From contig OX337240.1 in assembly GCA_946965045.2 (NCBI GenBank), positions 2,914,001 to 2,978,000 on the forward strand: DNA of 64,000 bases, written 5' to 3'. The translations under genes and the position numbers were made by a program. The first letter of the stretch is position 1; every line of letters starts with the position of its first letter. The stretch comes from Epithemia pelagica (lineage: Eukaryota; Bacillariophyta; Bacillariophyceae; Surirellales; Surirellaceae). Of the stretch, positions 33,801 through 44,777 are shown piece after piece. A model generated the notes under the pieces. The model did not search any database, was not told where the DNA came from, and worked only from the letters and a program-made list of their open reading frames with translations.

Positions 33801-36604
33801 GAGATTGGATGCAGCGGGGCCACAACACATGTATGGTGTGCAGCCAGGATATTCAAAGTCTATTGTACTTCTGTCCTATGACACGTTCTGTTCAAAGAAC
33901 ATATACTCATCCTTCTGAACACAAAGCAATCTATCAGTCACCAGAGTGTGAGAAGCCTAAATACCAGCAATGGGGAGGAAATAACTCATCACGTTCCGTT
34001 GCAATGCCTGCGAATTGGGGTAACCGGAGTGAGCTGCCTGAAGAAAGACATAGAACAGAGCAAACCCAACATGATAACGAAAGAACCAAGGACAAGAGAG
34101 AGAATCCACATGGGCTGTGGGGAGGACGGAATCAGAACAACGTCCTGTCGACAACTCGAAGCCCCAGAACAAATGAGTGGGGTTCGCTACCTGAACATGA
34201 CAGGCCAGTGTATTGTAAGCATGGACAGAATCGATTCAATGATGATCATCCAGGATCGAGAGGATCTAATACATCGGATTATCATGGGTCTCGTCATTCA
34301 CATTTCGATCAAGATAACCAACAAACTAGAAGAGGAGTCATTGAACGACAAGACCAACATGGATACCATGATAACCACCAAGACGAGTCTAGAGGGAGAA
34401 GAGATCAAATCATGGAAAACACTTACCGGGATAGAAAAAGAAGACATGATAATCAAAATCAATTGTCTAATCGACATTCGATGGATTGGAGGAGATTCTC
34501 TGGATACAACGAACATTCGAGAGAACATACAAGGCACCATTCGGTATATAGAGATAGCCACAATCAATGGTCTAATCGACATCCGATGGATCCGATGGAT
34601 TGGGAGAGATTCCCTGGATACAACGAACATTCCAGGCACCATTTGTCACTTAGAGACAGTCATCCTGGACACAACGATCATTCTAGGCGTACCAGTCAGA
34701 GAGAGCCTAACCGTCCCTCAACTGATAGAGGTAATAGTCAACCAAATCAATCACCTCGTAGAGAGAGAGAAAAGGACATTCATCACACTACAGCGAGTCG
34801 TGGAGGGCAGGATGGCCTATCCAAACTTGGTTGGAATTCCAAGGACAATCAGGAGAGGGATGATCGGAACAGACAGAGCGGTCAGAAAGCAACCTCCAGT
34901 CACCAAGATGAATGTGGACAAGGAGAAGAGATACAAAGCAGAGATGGCAACGGTTCTACAGACAAACAAAAGGGCAAGGAATGTGGCAAGCAAGAGATTG
35001 TTGCTTACGAACAACACGGAAATTCTGGAGAGAACGGGTCTAAGAATGCCAACAACACACCTGACAGTGATAATCCGTCTAGCTGTCACAATGACAGTGT
35101 CAACCAAGATGATGCGACACAAACCAAAGAAGGAAAGGATAGTACAGACAAACAAAAAGGTAGCAACAAGAACAACGTTGACCAAATGACAAAAAACGAC
35201 CATAACAAGGGAAGTAGCATCAACACGACAACACAAACGGATCAGCGCATACAAGACGAACGAGGTACGAAGGAGATTCACAAGTCTCCAATACACGGTA
35301 ATCATGACGATACTGACGAACAGAATACTTCACCGGAAAGGAAAAGAAAAGAATGTAAGACCATTGGTTCATCCAGGGGACTACCTACGAACAAGCAACG
35401 ACGACAAGAGGGCCTATCGAAGTTGACACTAACACATGAAACGATGAAGAAGTATAAGAGACGACAGGCTGAGAAACCTAGCCATTTGACGACAAAATTC
35501 TCCAAACCAAATGAATCCGATCATACAGAAATGTGTTTTTTTGGAATTCCTGACATGGACAAGGTAGCAAAAAGACTACGCGACTTACTATCACTCTGTC
35601 TCAGTAGCAATGATGATCGGAGAATGTTCGGCATCTGCTATACAAAGGTTCTGAAAGACTACGACATCACACCAACAGACCTCCAGACAATCATGGGAAA
35701 ATTACCTAACATATACGAACAAATGAAAGACATGGTTGGTGAGGTGACGGAAGATCCAGCAAGCCATTGTTGTTTCGAAGACAACAAGCTTCATGTGACA
35801 GAATGTGACCCGAAGTTCCTAACAACCCGGTCTCCATGTGCCTTCTTGGTAGAATGTGTACTGAATCGCTGTCAACGACATAAGGGACATCGGAAATACC
35901 CCAAAACCGTGTGGTCTGCGTTTGACGATACAATCTTCCATTGTCGCACATCCAAGAAAAACTGTGATGATTGTATGGACCATATTTTCCATGACGTGAT
36001 CGTTATCATCCCTTTGGCCGGTATTTCTTATACTTCGGCAATGATAATGAATACTGGGTATGCAACATCGGAATGCACTTCATCTTTGGTAGCACTACCT
36101 ATATCCTGGCTGCGTTTACGACATTCCGACGGCCAACCAAGTGGTGGGGCATTCCTCAAAAAGGTTGTCAAGTGTTGGTGTATTGATTGGACACAAAGTG
36201 CAAAGAGAGTTGTCCGTGAATGCTACCAAGCGTCTGATGTTGAAAGTGGTTCTCCACTTTGGGCCCCTGATCATTACACAAGTGAAAAGTCCAGACCAAA
36301 AATGACACCAAATGACCAACATTCTCTTAGAGTGTGGTATCGTGAAACACTGCTGAATAAAGCCAGTGCTAACAAGACTGGATGCCGAAAGTACGTCCAT
36401 GGAGCATTGTATAGAAACCTGTCCCCTCCGCCTGATACTTCGGTCCGTCCGCTCCTGTTTGATGTAAGGGATACCGGAGAAGATACAACATTCATTGTTC
36501 GGACACGTGGGTACGCGGGTAAAAACGAAACCTTGGGAATTGTGCCTGGTCCTTTGCAATTGGGCTTCAATTGTGAGTACACCAACGCCCGTCCAGCAAT
36601 ATGA
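30859..36604 (+). CDS. 1889-aa double-RING protein carried by the transposon
   Basis: Two exons, 30859-31908 and 31985-36604, joined by a 76-bp phase-0 intron (GTAAGA...CTTAG). The N-terminal 500 residues match no family I know. A RING-H2-like finger lies at about 800-850 (CVCC, then CGHLVHGNC, then CPQC). A RING-HC finger lies at about 927-975 (CSIC, CRHTFCREC, CMVC). A 500-residue linker rich in Arg, His, Asn, Gln and Asp follows and looks disordered. The last 360 residues form a Cys/His-containing globular part of unknown type. Two RING fingers suggest ubiquitin or SUMO ligase activity, perhaps acting on the transposase or host factors; that is inference. The 3' end overlaps an antisense frame. 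Confidence 0.8.
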
Positions 36605-37437
36605 CAGAATCGCCAGACGAAGTACTTGTTGCAAGAGTTCCAACAACCATGCGAGAAGACGCATTCTGAATAAGAATTGCATGGCCTTAAGCAAGACTTA
36701 CACACCAATGGAACCTTGTTTATGTCTGATTCTTCGCGTGTGATATTCATCGAATCATGGATATACAGGGCTTCGGTGCAACAACGTTCATTCCCACCTG
36801 AATCACATCCGTTCATGGGCACTCCACAACCATAACAACAATCGGCACATGAGAGAGATTTACCGAAGCGATGCCAACATTTTCCTGTAAGTCTACGATC
36901 TGTTGAAAGGTTGTCGGTTACAAAACACCAAGGACAGACTGGCTCTGAGGGAACATCATTGGATCCATAGATTTTATTGACAAGCTCAGTGAACCAAATA
37001 ACTTCGAGATGCAGCTTATCTTGGTTTGCTCTTGGTTTACACATTGGAGGAGAGTCATGTAATAGCAAGATTGGAATAGTAGATGGATCGGCAACCTTGA
37101 GCTTCTTCTTATATGGGTTTGGGATCAACTGATACGATGGGCGCTTGATTGGTGGAAGTTTCTTCTCCTCTTCTTCCTTGGTATCAAGCTTAGAAGAAGG
37201 AAGTGGATGACATTTGATTATTGATTTGGACGCAGGCGGTGGCTTCTTGTCATGTTCACCGTCGCAAGTTTTCGGGGTTGGAGAGTGCGTTTTGACCATG
37301 GGGGTCTCTATTTCCTCTAGCTCGTATGGGTTGATCATCATTTCTTCATTAGATGGAGGTATCTTTGTGACTGGAAAGTTTGGTTTGACCACCAAGGGTG
37401 GAACTGTTTTCTTCCTCGATTTGTATGGGTTGATCAT
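36274..37437 (-). CDS. Cys-rich protein with repeated NPYK-like motifs
   Basis: A 387-aa frame from ATG 37437. Residues 1-120 hold three spaced motifs INPYK, INPYE and IPNPYKKK in a Lys/Pro-rich context. Residues 165-290 are rich in Cys (CPWC, CADCCYGCG, CKSCLRPC), suggesting zinc binding. The last 110 residues lie opposite the 3' coding end of the double-RING gene and look less protein-like, so the true end may lie near 36605 or behind an intron. It lies downstream of the transposase on the same strand, with a 195-bp gap. Function unknown; an accessory DNA-binding protein of the transposon is one possibility. Confidence 0.6.
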   Translation of the reverse strand: MINPYKSRKKTVPPLVVKPNFPVTKIPPSNEEMMINPYELEEIETPMVKTHSPTPKTCDGEHDKKPPPASKSIIKCHPLPSSKLDTKEEEEKKLPPIKRPSYQLIPNPYKKKLKVADPSTIPILLLHDSPPMCKPRANQDKLHLEVIWFTELVNKIYGSNDVPSEPVCPWCFVTDNLSTDRRLTGKCWHRFGKSLSCADCCYGCGVPMNGCDSGGNERCCTEALYIHDSMNITREESDINKVPLVCKSCLRPCNSYSECVFSHGCWNSCNKYFVWRFCHIAGRALVYSQLKPNCKGPGTIPKVSFLPAYPRVRTMNVVSSPVSLTSNRSGRTEVSGGGDRFLYNAPWTYFRHPVLLALALFSSVSRYHTLRECWSFGVIFGLDFSLV

Positions 37438-37632
37438 TGTTTGAAGAGGAGTAGAATAGCCTTACTGACTGAAGACTGAGGATGACTTTTGGAAAACGAT
37501 GGAAAGTATCTACTATTTCATCCAATTTGTGTGTGACACTCTGAGTTGAATTGGTCGGCTCGCGTACGGTTGGGGGGGAGATTAGGAGGGGAGTGCTGGT
37601 ATGTGACAACCCCCCATAGAGGCAAATTATGA

Positions 37633-40600
37633 TCATGACGTCGAATTGCTAACGGATTGTTTCAATCTTTCTTTCATTTCATTACAGCGTTTCTCGAGAT
37701 TGTCACGGGCACTTTCATTGAATTCGGAAGCCCATTCTTTGATGTTGCGTACGGCCCAGACATTGTCACTAAAGTTTCTCAAATTACGACTGTCTTCTTG
37801 GAGTAAATCTTTTTCAAGTGAAGAATGGAAATATGTTGGGATAGAATCACGGTCTTGAATCATTTCTGGGTTCTCATCCACTGTGCGTTTCTCGAGATTG
37901 TCACGGGCACTTTCATTGAATTCGGAAGCCCATTCTTTGATGTTGCGTACGGCCCAGACATTGTCACTAAAGTTTCTCAAATTACGACTGTCTTCTTGGA
38001 GTAAATCTTTTTCAAGTGAAGAATGGAAATATGTTGGGATAGAATCACGGTCTTGAATCATTTCTGGGTTCTCATCCACTACACCAACAACCTCAACAAT
38101 ATTCCGTAGTGGAACCATGACAATTTCAGCTATTCGATGTAGGTCAAAACGCTTACGCCATTTTTGAAAGAGAACGGATGATTTATCGATATCAGCTGCA
38201 CTCCGTACATATGTTGTTCGGAGAAGGACATGGGTCATCTCGGGTGAAGTTGAAGGTTGACATACCGGTGATGGTTGCATTTGTATGTGGTCTGTTCGAG
38301 TAATGGGTCTTTGAATGAAGCATATCGTTTGACATAGGATGGTATCAAATTCTCCGAGAGGTTGGTTGTATACCTCATCAAGAGGTTTCCTTTTTTTCTT
38401 TGGAACTTTAGCCATCACCCAATCTCTCCATGGCCCCTCGCTTTGATAATTCGGATGAGCCCGTATATTTCCTATCCTGGGGTCTTCGAACTTAAGTTCT
38501 GTGCTCCCGAACAATTCCAGTGTGGTTGAAGTCTCATTTGTTGGATCATCACTCATCCTGTCTATATGATGAAAAAAGCGTTTGTAATGTAATCGAAAGA
38601 AGTGATTACAAAACTGTGGCAATGTCATGTCATGATTTGTTTTGGAATGGAATTCGATATTCACTGATACCACATCCTCCTCGTGTGGTGCTGCTGTCAA
38701 TCGCCTGTGTACACTACTCGTCTGGTTTCGGTTTGATCCGTCTTGTTCTTTTCTGGTCGTGCCTGGAACTTGAATCGACATACCCAATGGAGACGGAAGA
38801 TCCTTGTCTATTTCATCTGATGGCTGGTCTTGATTATCACCAGAAGTATGTACGTTCGTGTGAGGTACTGGAATCAAACATTTTTCTCTGGTCATGGATA
38901 CTACTATGACCGTTCCACGGCTATTCGAGGTTGATGTGGTAGGGAGTTGGTTTTGGGATCCCTTTTTTCTCCTTATTTCATAAGGCGACTTCCCTTCCTG
39001 GAGAAAGGTGACATGATCTTCTTCAAGACCTGTTGCTTCCTGCAGCATTTCCAAGCTTTGCATCCACCAGATATTTTCTGCAAGTTGCGACTCAAAAATT
39101 CCTTTTCCACGTTTCTGTACCGTTTTTGCATTCAATTTCACAATTTCCTTATGATTACTTTCCTCTGACTCCACATCAAGCAGTCGTGCTGGTCCAAAAT
39201 TCTGAATCTGTTGTATAATGTGTATGAGATTGTGGAATTTTGGTATCATCCACCCGTTGGACATCAATTTGCCTTTTTATCGAGCCTGGGTGCATATCTC
39301 CTGATGCCATCCATCAAAATCCGCACTGATTCGAGAGACTTGGATGCTGTTGTTTGTCCTTCTTGTGAGTCTGGGTCTGTTTCCCAGAATGTATCCATAC
39401 GAATCCAGCTGTTGAAACACAAAAGAGTCTCGAATAGATGCAGGAAGTCTATGTATGGTTCCCGCTCATCAACATCCCAGATAGACCTGTAAGCAACTGG
39501 GTCATCATCAAAAACAGTTTCAGCTGTGATATCAATGTCAACACTATCATCATCATCAAGACGTGTACGTTCGTACTCTTCATCTGGTGGAGTATCATCC
39601 TCATTGTCAGCAATAGGTTCACTTGTCTCTTGCACTTGATCCAAGTCCGCTTGACATGTCTTGTTGGTGGTTTTGGATGTTTGCTTTACTTGTCGTTTTT
39701 TCCATTCCGCAACCACCTTGTTCCATTTCTTTGCCATATTCTTCGCGAATATAAGGCGACCTCTGGCAGTGGCACATAGAGCTGCTGAAGCAAACATGAT
39801 CCCAACCCACTCATTGGCAGTTACTTTTGACAGGTTACTGATCCCGGTCGAGAATGATGTTCCGGGATATCCAAGTTTCGATGAATACGAGAATACAGTC
39901 TGTCTACTTGCCCGAAAGATTGAATTGTAGACATAATCAAACATGGCCCGTTCAGTTTTTGTCATCAACGTGAAAAAGTCAATCATGATGTATCTCATTA
40001 TCCCAGATTTCAATGTATGAAGAACATCACAACTAGTGGCCGAGAAAATTCCATGTTCAGAATTGGTTCCTTCACCCAGGTAAACCTTGGAAAAACAAAG
40101 ATCGACTGCATATTGTCCCATGTCATGCAATTGGGTTTTTGCAGCTGACACAAGGGTATTGACCCCTCCATCTCTGCTATTTTCTTGACTTACTTGCGAT
40201 GTGCTCAAACAGGTAGGAACAGTCAAAGTCGAAAATGTATCATTGTCTCTCTCTTGGTAATCAACATCCTGTTCAGTCAGTTTTTCTCGATTCTCATTAA
40301 GACCCAATGCATTCAAGCACATTTTGTATGTACTTGCAGCATTGATATAAGAACATTCATGCCATGGGTATCTGCTATCCCTTGGTTTAATGTTGCAACA
40401 CCATGATAGTCTTCCAACACTTGGATGATGCGAGGCATACCGACCTGCAAGGTTATCCTGAGACTTCCCGTCTCCTTTGACAACAATCATTGGCAATATC
40501 AAACGGACAACTTTGATAATCCCATGGAGACGTAGTTTCATCCATAAACCTTCCTGTTTTTGGATACTGACAAGACCTTCGAGGATCTTAGTCAATTGAG

Positions 40601-41687
40601 CATGATAATTTTGGCAAGGAGTCCCTTTATCGAGGATATGTTTTACCGCTGATGATTTTCTTTCCATGTCTGTAATAGTCCCAAGGATGATCTGTCGCCT
40701 TGCTTTCCTCATTTGTGTTTCCGTTAGAAAAGATGGCACCATTACAACAGGCTCCGATGTATATCTTCCATCCCCTGTTGCATGTGTTTTGTCCATATAA
40801 CAGACAAGACCAACCACGAAGGCATCTGGATCATCTCTATATTTTTCCACTGTTTTCCGAAATACTTCTCCGTCTTGTATATTTTGGATGTGCTTGTTTG
40901 GAACATATGGACGATACGGATCGTCATCATCGAGGATCGTATTTTCTTTCTTGGTTGCATCGGGATCTTGTAATACACGCTGTAGTTGACTGATCAAATC
41001 AAATACTGGTGTTGTTATTGATTTCTCACTCTCTGGTACAACCACACCCTGTTTTTGGGTGAATTCCATTGGTACCGGGAAAAATTTGGCCTTGGGATAA
41101 TTGAAACCTTTGGAAGAAAACTTTTCGATGAACGTTTTCCTCTTTGAATGGTTGTCCAGGAAGAACCCAGGACCGCATCTTGAGTATGTGTCACTCGACC
41201 ATGCCAGGATCGAATTGTACAAATATTTGGGGCAACCAGCTTTCCGAAGTAACATCATAAGTGAGACCAAGGCTGCATCGTGTTTATGAAGTTTCAATTG
41301 CTTCCCATCTCTATCGAGGAACGCAGGAAAATCAACCGGGCACTCCTTGCTGTTGCGCAGAATAATATTATCTGTATCACCAGGTACATAGTATGCTTTT
41401 GGTGGGTCAGCATGCGGAATAGTGGTTTCATCGTCCATGATATCAATATTCATTGGATCAGCATTCATATTACTGGCACAATCATTGTCGTCATCGCCAA
41501 CATTTGGCCATTTCCTTTGGGTGTTCATTTTCAATTCACAAACTGTTTCGTGACGGCTGATTCCTCTTGCATCGAAACGTGATTGACAGAAACGACACAC
41601 TTGAAAGGATATGAAGGACTCCTCTTGTTGGCTTGTATTTGAGCATCTCTTTCGCGACTTCTTTTTTACTTTACGACGCTGGCCCAT
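37633..41687 (-). CDS. Plavaka/CACTA-like DDE transposase in two overlapping frames
   Basis: Frame 1 (41687-39264, 807 aa) starts with a basic region and a Cys-x2-Cys...His-x4-Cys finger (about 32-51). It carries CYMDKTHATGDG (first Asp, about 300), a PMIVVKGDGKSQDNLAGRY block (second Asp, about 420) and DVLHTLKSGIMRYI (about 560). Frame 2 (39267-37633) opens in the overlap TTGATG, shifted by -1. It begins GWMIPKFHNLIHI...FGPARLLDVESEESNHK, the conserved C-terminal part with the likely catalytic Glu. Together they resemble Plavaka, CACTA and KDZ transposases. The junction may be a mutation, a programmed shift or a missed intron. Frame 2 also has a perfect 66-residue duplication. Confidence 0.75.
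37687..38082. repeat. Two 198-bp tandem copies inside the transposase frame
   Basis: 37687-37884 and 37885-38082 are practically identical. The period is a multiple of three, so the frame survives and the protein gains 66 residues. The near identity means the duplication is recent compared with the rest of the element. Confidence 0.92.
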
Positions 41688-42251
41688 GATGGTACGATGC
41701 TGGTGGTTTTAGATTTTGGTTTGTAATGAAAAATGCTCTGTAATCGATTTCTGCAAATTGAGACATCGGTGGTCAATCTTGTGGCATATATCAGAATTTC
41801 TCCGCATTGGGTGGATCGGCCGACGTTGGTGCATAAAAGCGACTGAAAATCGCTTATGTACATGAACGGATCATAATATTTTCAAACGGTCGTGTGTATT
41901 TACTTAATCCAATCCAGCCTGCCGGGTTAGATACCAACGGTGATAGCAGCGATTGGAATTCAAACACTGTGTCAATGCCGAGGATACCGACACTGTCGAC
42001 ATTAGAAAGGAAATGACAATCATTCAAACCCATGCACCAATGTTCCATCTGACAAGTATGATGTACTTGAAACCACTTATGCTCATCTTCATACGTTCTC
42101 TAAAGGACCATCGTTCAAACACGGTGTTTATGATTCAAACATGGAGCATTCCAGCGTTTGAATTTGAATGGTTGTCCATCAGAGGTCTTGTTGTCACCCT
42201 GCTCTTGTTCACATCCTTGTCATAAATCAGACGGAGCATCCAAGATAAACG
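41688..42251. promoter_or_regulatory. Divergent intergenic region between transposase and 605-aa gene
   Basis: 564 bp between two head-to-head genes, the only place where their promoters can sit. It has AT-rich patches (41870-41905) and a small dyad AGCGA...TCGCT near 41848. No defined promoter element is recognised; the call rests on position. Confidence 0.4.
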
Positions 42252-44244
42252 ATGGCAGGAGTCACCACCAGAAATGCAGCTCCAACGAGGCGTCGACCCT
42301 TAGCAGTCCGAAATGCAAACTATGGAAGTAATCAGAAAGAGGTTGAACGACAACGAAGAAGCATCTTGGCAGCAGTGGCAACAAGAAATAAAGAGAATCT
42401 TCCTAACAAGGACGGGACAATTACAAACAAAGATGCTCTTATTGCAGCAGCCAATGGAGGTTTAGTACTCCAAGAAGATAGTTCTGATGACGAGGAAGAA
42501 GAGGAACAGATCTCGATGAACAACGATCAAGCACAAGCACAAGAAGGCACAACTGTGGAAGGGAGTGGTAATCTTTTGGAGCAGGCAACAAATTCAGAAA
42601 GAGATGGAGCCGATGTGACTTCAGCAGATGATAGCAATAATGAACAGGGTGGGCTGAGAACACAACCATCATCTGGTTTTGCGCAACCAACAAACACGGC
42701 AGTTAATAACATGGAGGAGGACGACGTCGGTGTAAATATTCTCACTGGACCTGAAATGCAACGAGCATTGCAGAATATGAGCAATGGACCCAGTGAGTAT
42801 GATGGAGATGATTTTGATCCTAATGAGAGACATTTTCCTGCTGGAGGACTTGTCAGTAAGTTGTTAGATGCACAAAATGGAGGAGGACAATTTGTCGGTG
42901 AGACGGCTCTAATGACGGGGGTGTTTGTGGGTTGAATGCATCAGGTGATACCTTTGCTAACGACGTTTCTTCCCTTTCGGATATGTCGTCATCTTCATCA
43001 TCTACTTTGCTAACAACAGGGCCTGATCAGGCGATGGAAACTCTTCTACAAGACGATATTCAAAATCAGTTGGCACAGGAAACACAGACAACAACAGTAC
43101 ACCATAATCAATCATCTTGCCCGACAAGTACGATTGTAACATCCACTACACACAAAGGTTCTGTCGAAAAGGACAAGAATAAGAAGCAAAAGCTGAAGAA
43201 AAAGCCTGAGGTGGTATCGGAGAAGTTCTTTGATACATTTGTTCGGAAGGTGGCATGGCGTTATGTCAAGTATTTCTCCATGTCCGAAGATACTAAGGCA
43301 GATCCGAATGGTCTTTGGGGGAAGTATGGCAAAACATATTTTACTGAGCACTATTTCAAAGGCAAAGGCATTACGGATGCAAAACAACAAGAGGAGTGGT
43401 GGATTGAACATTCACCTTATATGCTTGACAAGTTCCGAAGCAAACGATCAAATGTTCTGGCTTCCATGCGAAATGCATTTATAAGTAAGTGTCAATCGAA
43501 GAGTGAATGTGTTGGTTCATCATGTCGTCTTCTCATAAAGAGATGTGAGATAATTTGTTGCTGAATCTAGAACATGTGGGTCTTGATCTATGGCGTGACA
43601 GTAATTTCCAGCGGAGGTATCCATGCCTTTTGAACGACTGTGAAGACTTTGGGCCAATGCCTACCCTGGAAGAATTTCTGTTATTGAGAGGAGAGAAGTG
43701 TGACAACTATGCCTATTCATATCTCTTGCAATTGTTTGGTCCATGTGTCTATGGTGAGAATATGCATAAAACCGTGATTGATTTCAATTTTGGTGACCAC
43801 ACTGAGCAGCAGGGAAAGGAACATTGCGAAAAGGCCTTGAAGTTATTCACTTCAAGTGACGAGGCATTCATATTGACCATCCTTGTGGATTGCTGGGATG
43901 TGTGGACTCACATGGGCAAGACCACTTTCAAGGCGAAACTATTTGAATTAAATCCAAGGTGGTACAATGAAAATGGTGTTGATCAAATGATTGATACATC
44001 CTCAGCAAGGTATCCTCGCTTCAAATATTCAGGCAGTTGGAACTCAAGTCGATGTATGAATGAGGATGGTATGGACTATTTTGAGGATATGGAAGAGAAA
44101 ATCGCTCGTGAAGACAGAGCAGGCGACCGCGGTATCTGGTTCATGATGTTTCTCAATGGGCAATATCGCTCTCGAATGGGGTATGCAGATGATGATGCTG
44201 TGACAAGGCCTTCTAAAAGGCCACGAAAACGGTCGTGGCAGTGA
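42252..44244 (+). CDS. 605-aa protein of unknown function carried by the transposon
   Basis: Three exons, 42252-42855, 42945-43484 and 43571-44244. Both introns (89 and 86 bp) have GTAAGT donors and are phase 1, and they join three frames into one protein. Residues 1-290 are low-complexity, acidic and Gln/Asn-rich, with a Lys-rich patch (KDKNKKQKLKKK). The second half is globular: FFDTFVRKVAWRYVKYF, GLWGKYGKTYF, EEWWIEHSPYMLDKFR, then KHVGLDLWRD after splicing. The C-terminus is basic and could be a nuclear localisation signal (RPSKRPRKRSWQ). I recognise no family. Its place between transposase and terminus suggests a transposition partner. Confidence 0.72.
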
Positions 44245-44771
44245 TTGATCAGAGTGACAATTGGTTTCATTTCATATACTACTCCTATATAGCTACATGT
44301 ATTGTGTTCCATTCATTCGCTGGTTGTTAGTGGGAGTGTGTGCATGGTGTTAGTTAAATGCACTGTGTTCAACTTGCTTGCACTTGATGCTGGAGTAATG
44401 CGCATGATGGTGATGTGACACAATCAAGGATGAGTGCATACATAGGAGGGTATGTGATGACTGTTGGTTCTTGACTGTGCATGAAGGTGGAGGGATGTGA
44501 TGACTATTGGTTCTTGACTGTGCATGGTGTTGAAGTTGGTGAAATGTGGGTCATGCGCTTGCTGGTTCTGGAAAGCACATTTTTAGTAATAAAGTGAGGA
44601 AGGGCCATGCGCATGTTCTTGTAGGTGTGCGCATGTTCTTGTAGTTGTGCGCATGTTCTTGTAGGTGTGCGCGTGTCCTGCGCGCGGATGATTCTAGTAG
44701 GATGCGCTTAGGGGTGCTTTCTTATCGATAATTAAACCGCCATAAACTGGCGTACCGTTCCTTCCTTAGAT
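44245..44771. repeat. Right end and subterminal array of the 16-kb transposon
   Basis: Contains TGATGACTRTTGGTTCTTGA repeats (44455-44525) and a run of TGTGCGCATGTTCTTGTAG units (44608-44675), plus single TGCGCA/TGCGCTT sites down to 44710. It ends with the inverted terminus at 44771. The array mirrors the TGCGCA motifs of the left end. Confidence 0.75.
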
Positions 44772-44777
44772 GTATAC

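Larger units (their letters stand above)
28733..44771. mobile_element. 16.0-kb DNA transposon with Plavaka/CACTA-like transposase and companion genes
   Basis: Both ends read ATCTAAGGA(G/A)GGAA inwards and lie next to GTATAC (28727-28732 and 44772-44777). Removing the element and one GTATAC restores the Copia-2 integrase frame exactly (GVYTTLPF). Because GTATAC is its own complement, the target duplication could be 2, 4 or 6 bp. TGCGCA-rich subterminal arrays occur at both ends. Inside are a double-RING gene, a Cys-rich gene, a two-frame transposase and a 605-aa gene. The transposase type is inferred from motifs; the overall architecture is unfamiliar to me. Confidence 0.88.

Noticed and set aside
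39264-39292. Canonical slippery heptamer for -1 frameshifting in the transposase
   Set aside because: The A run is preceded by T in the reading frame, so the X XXY YYZ pattern is not met; kept only as an open possibility.
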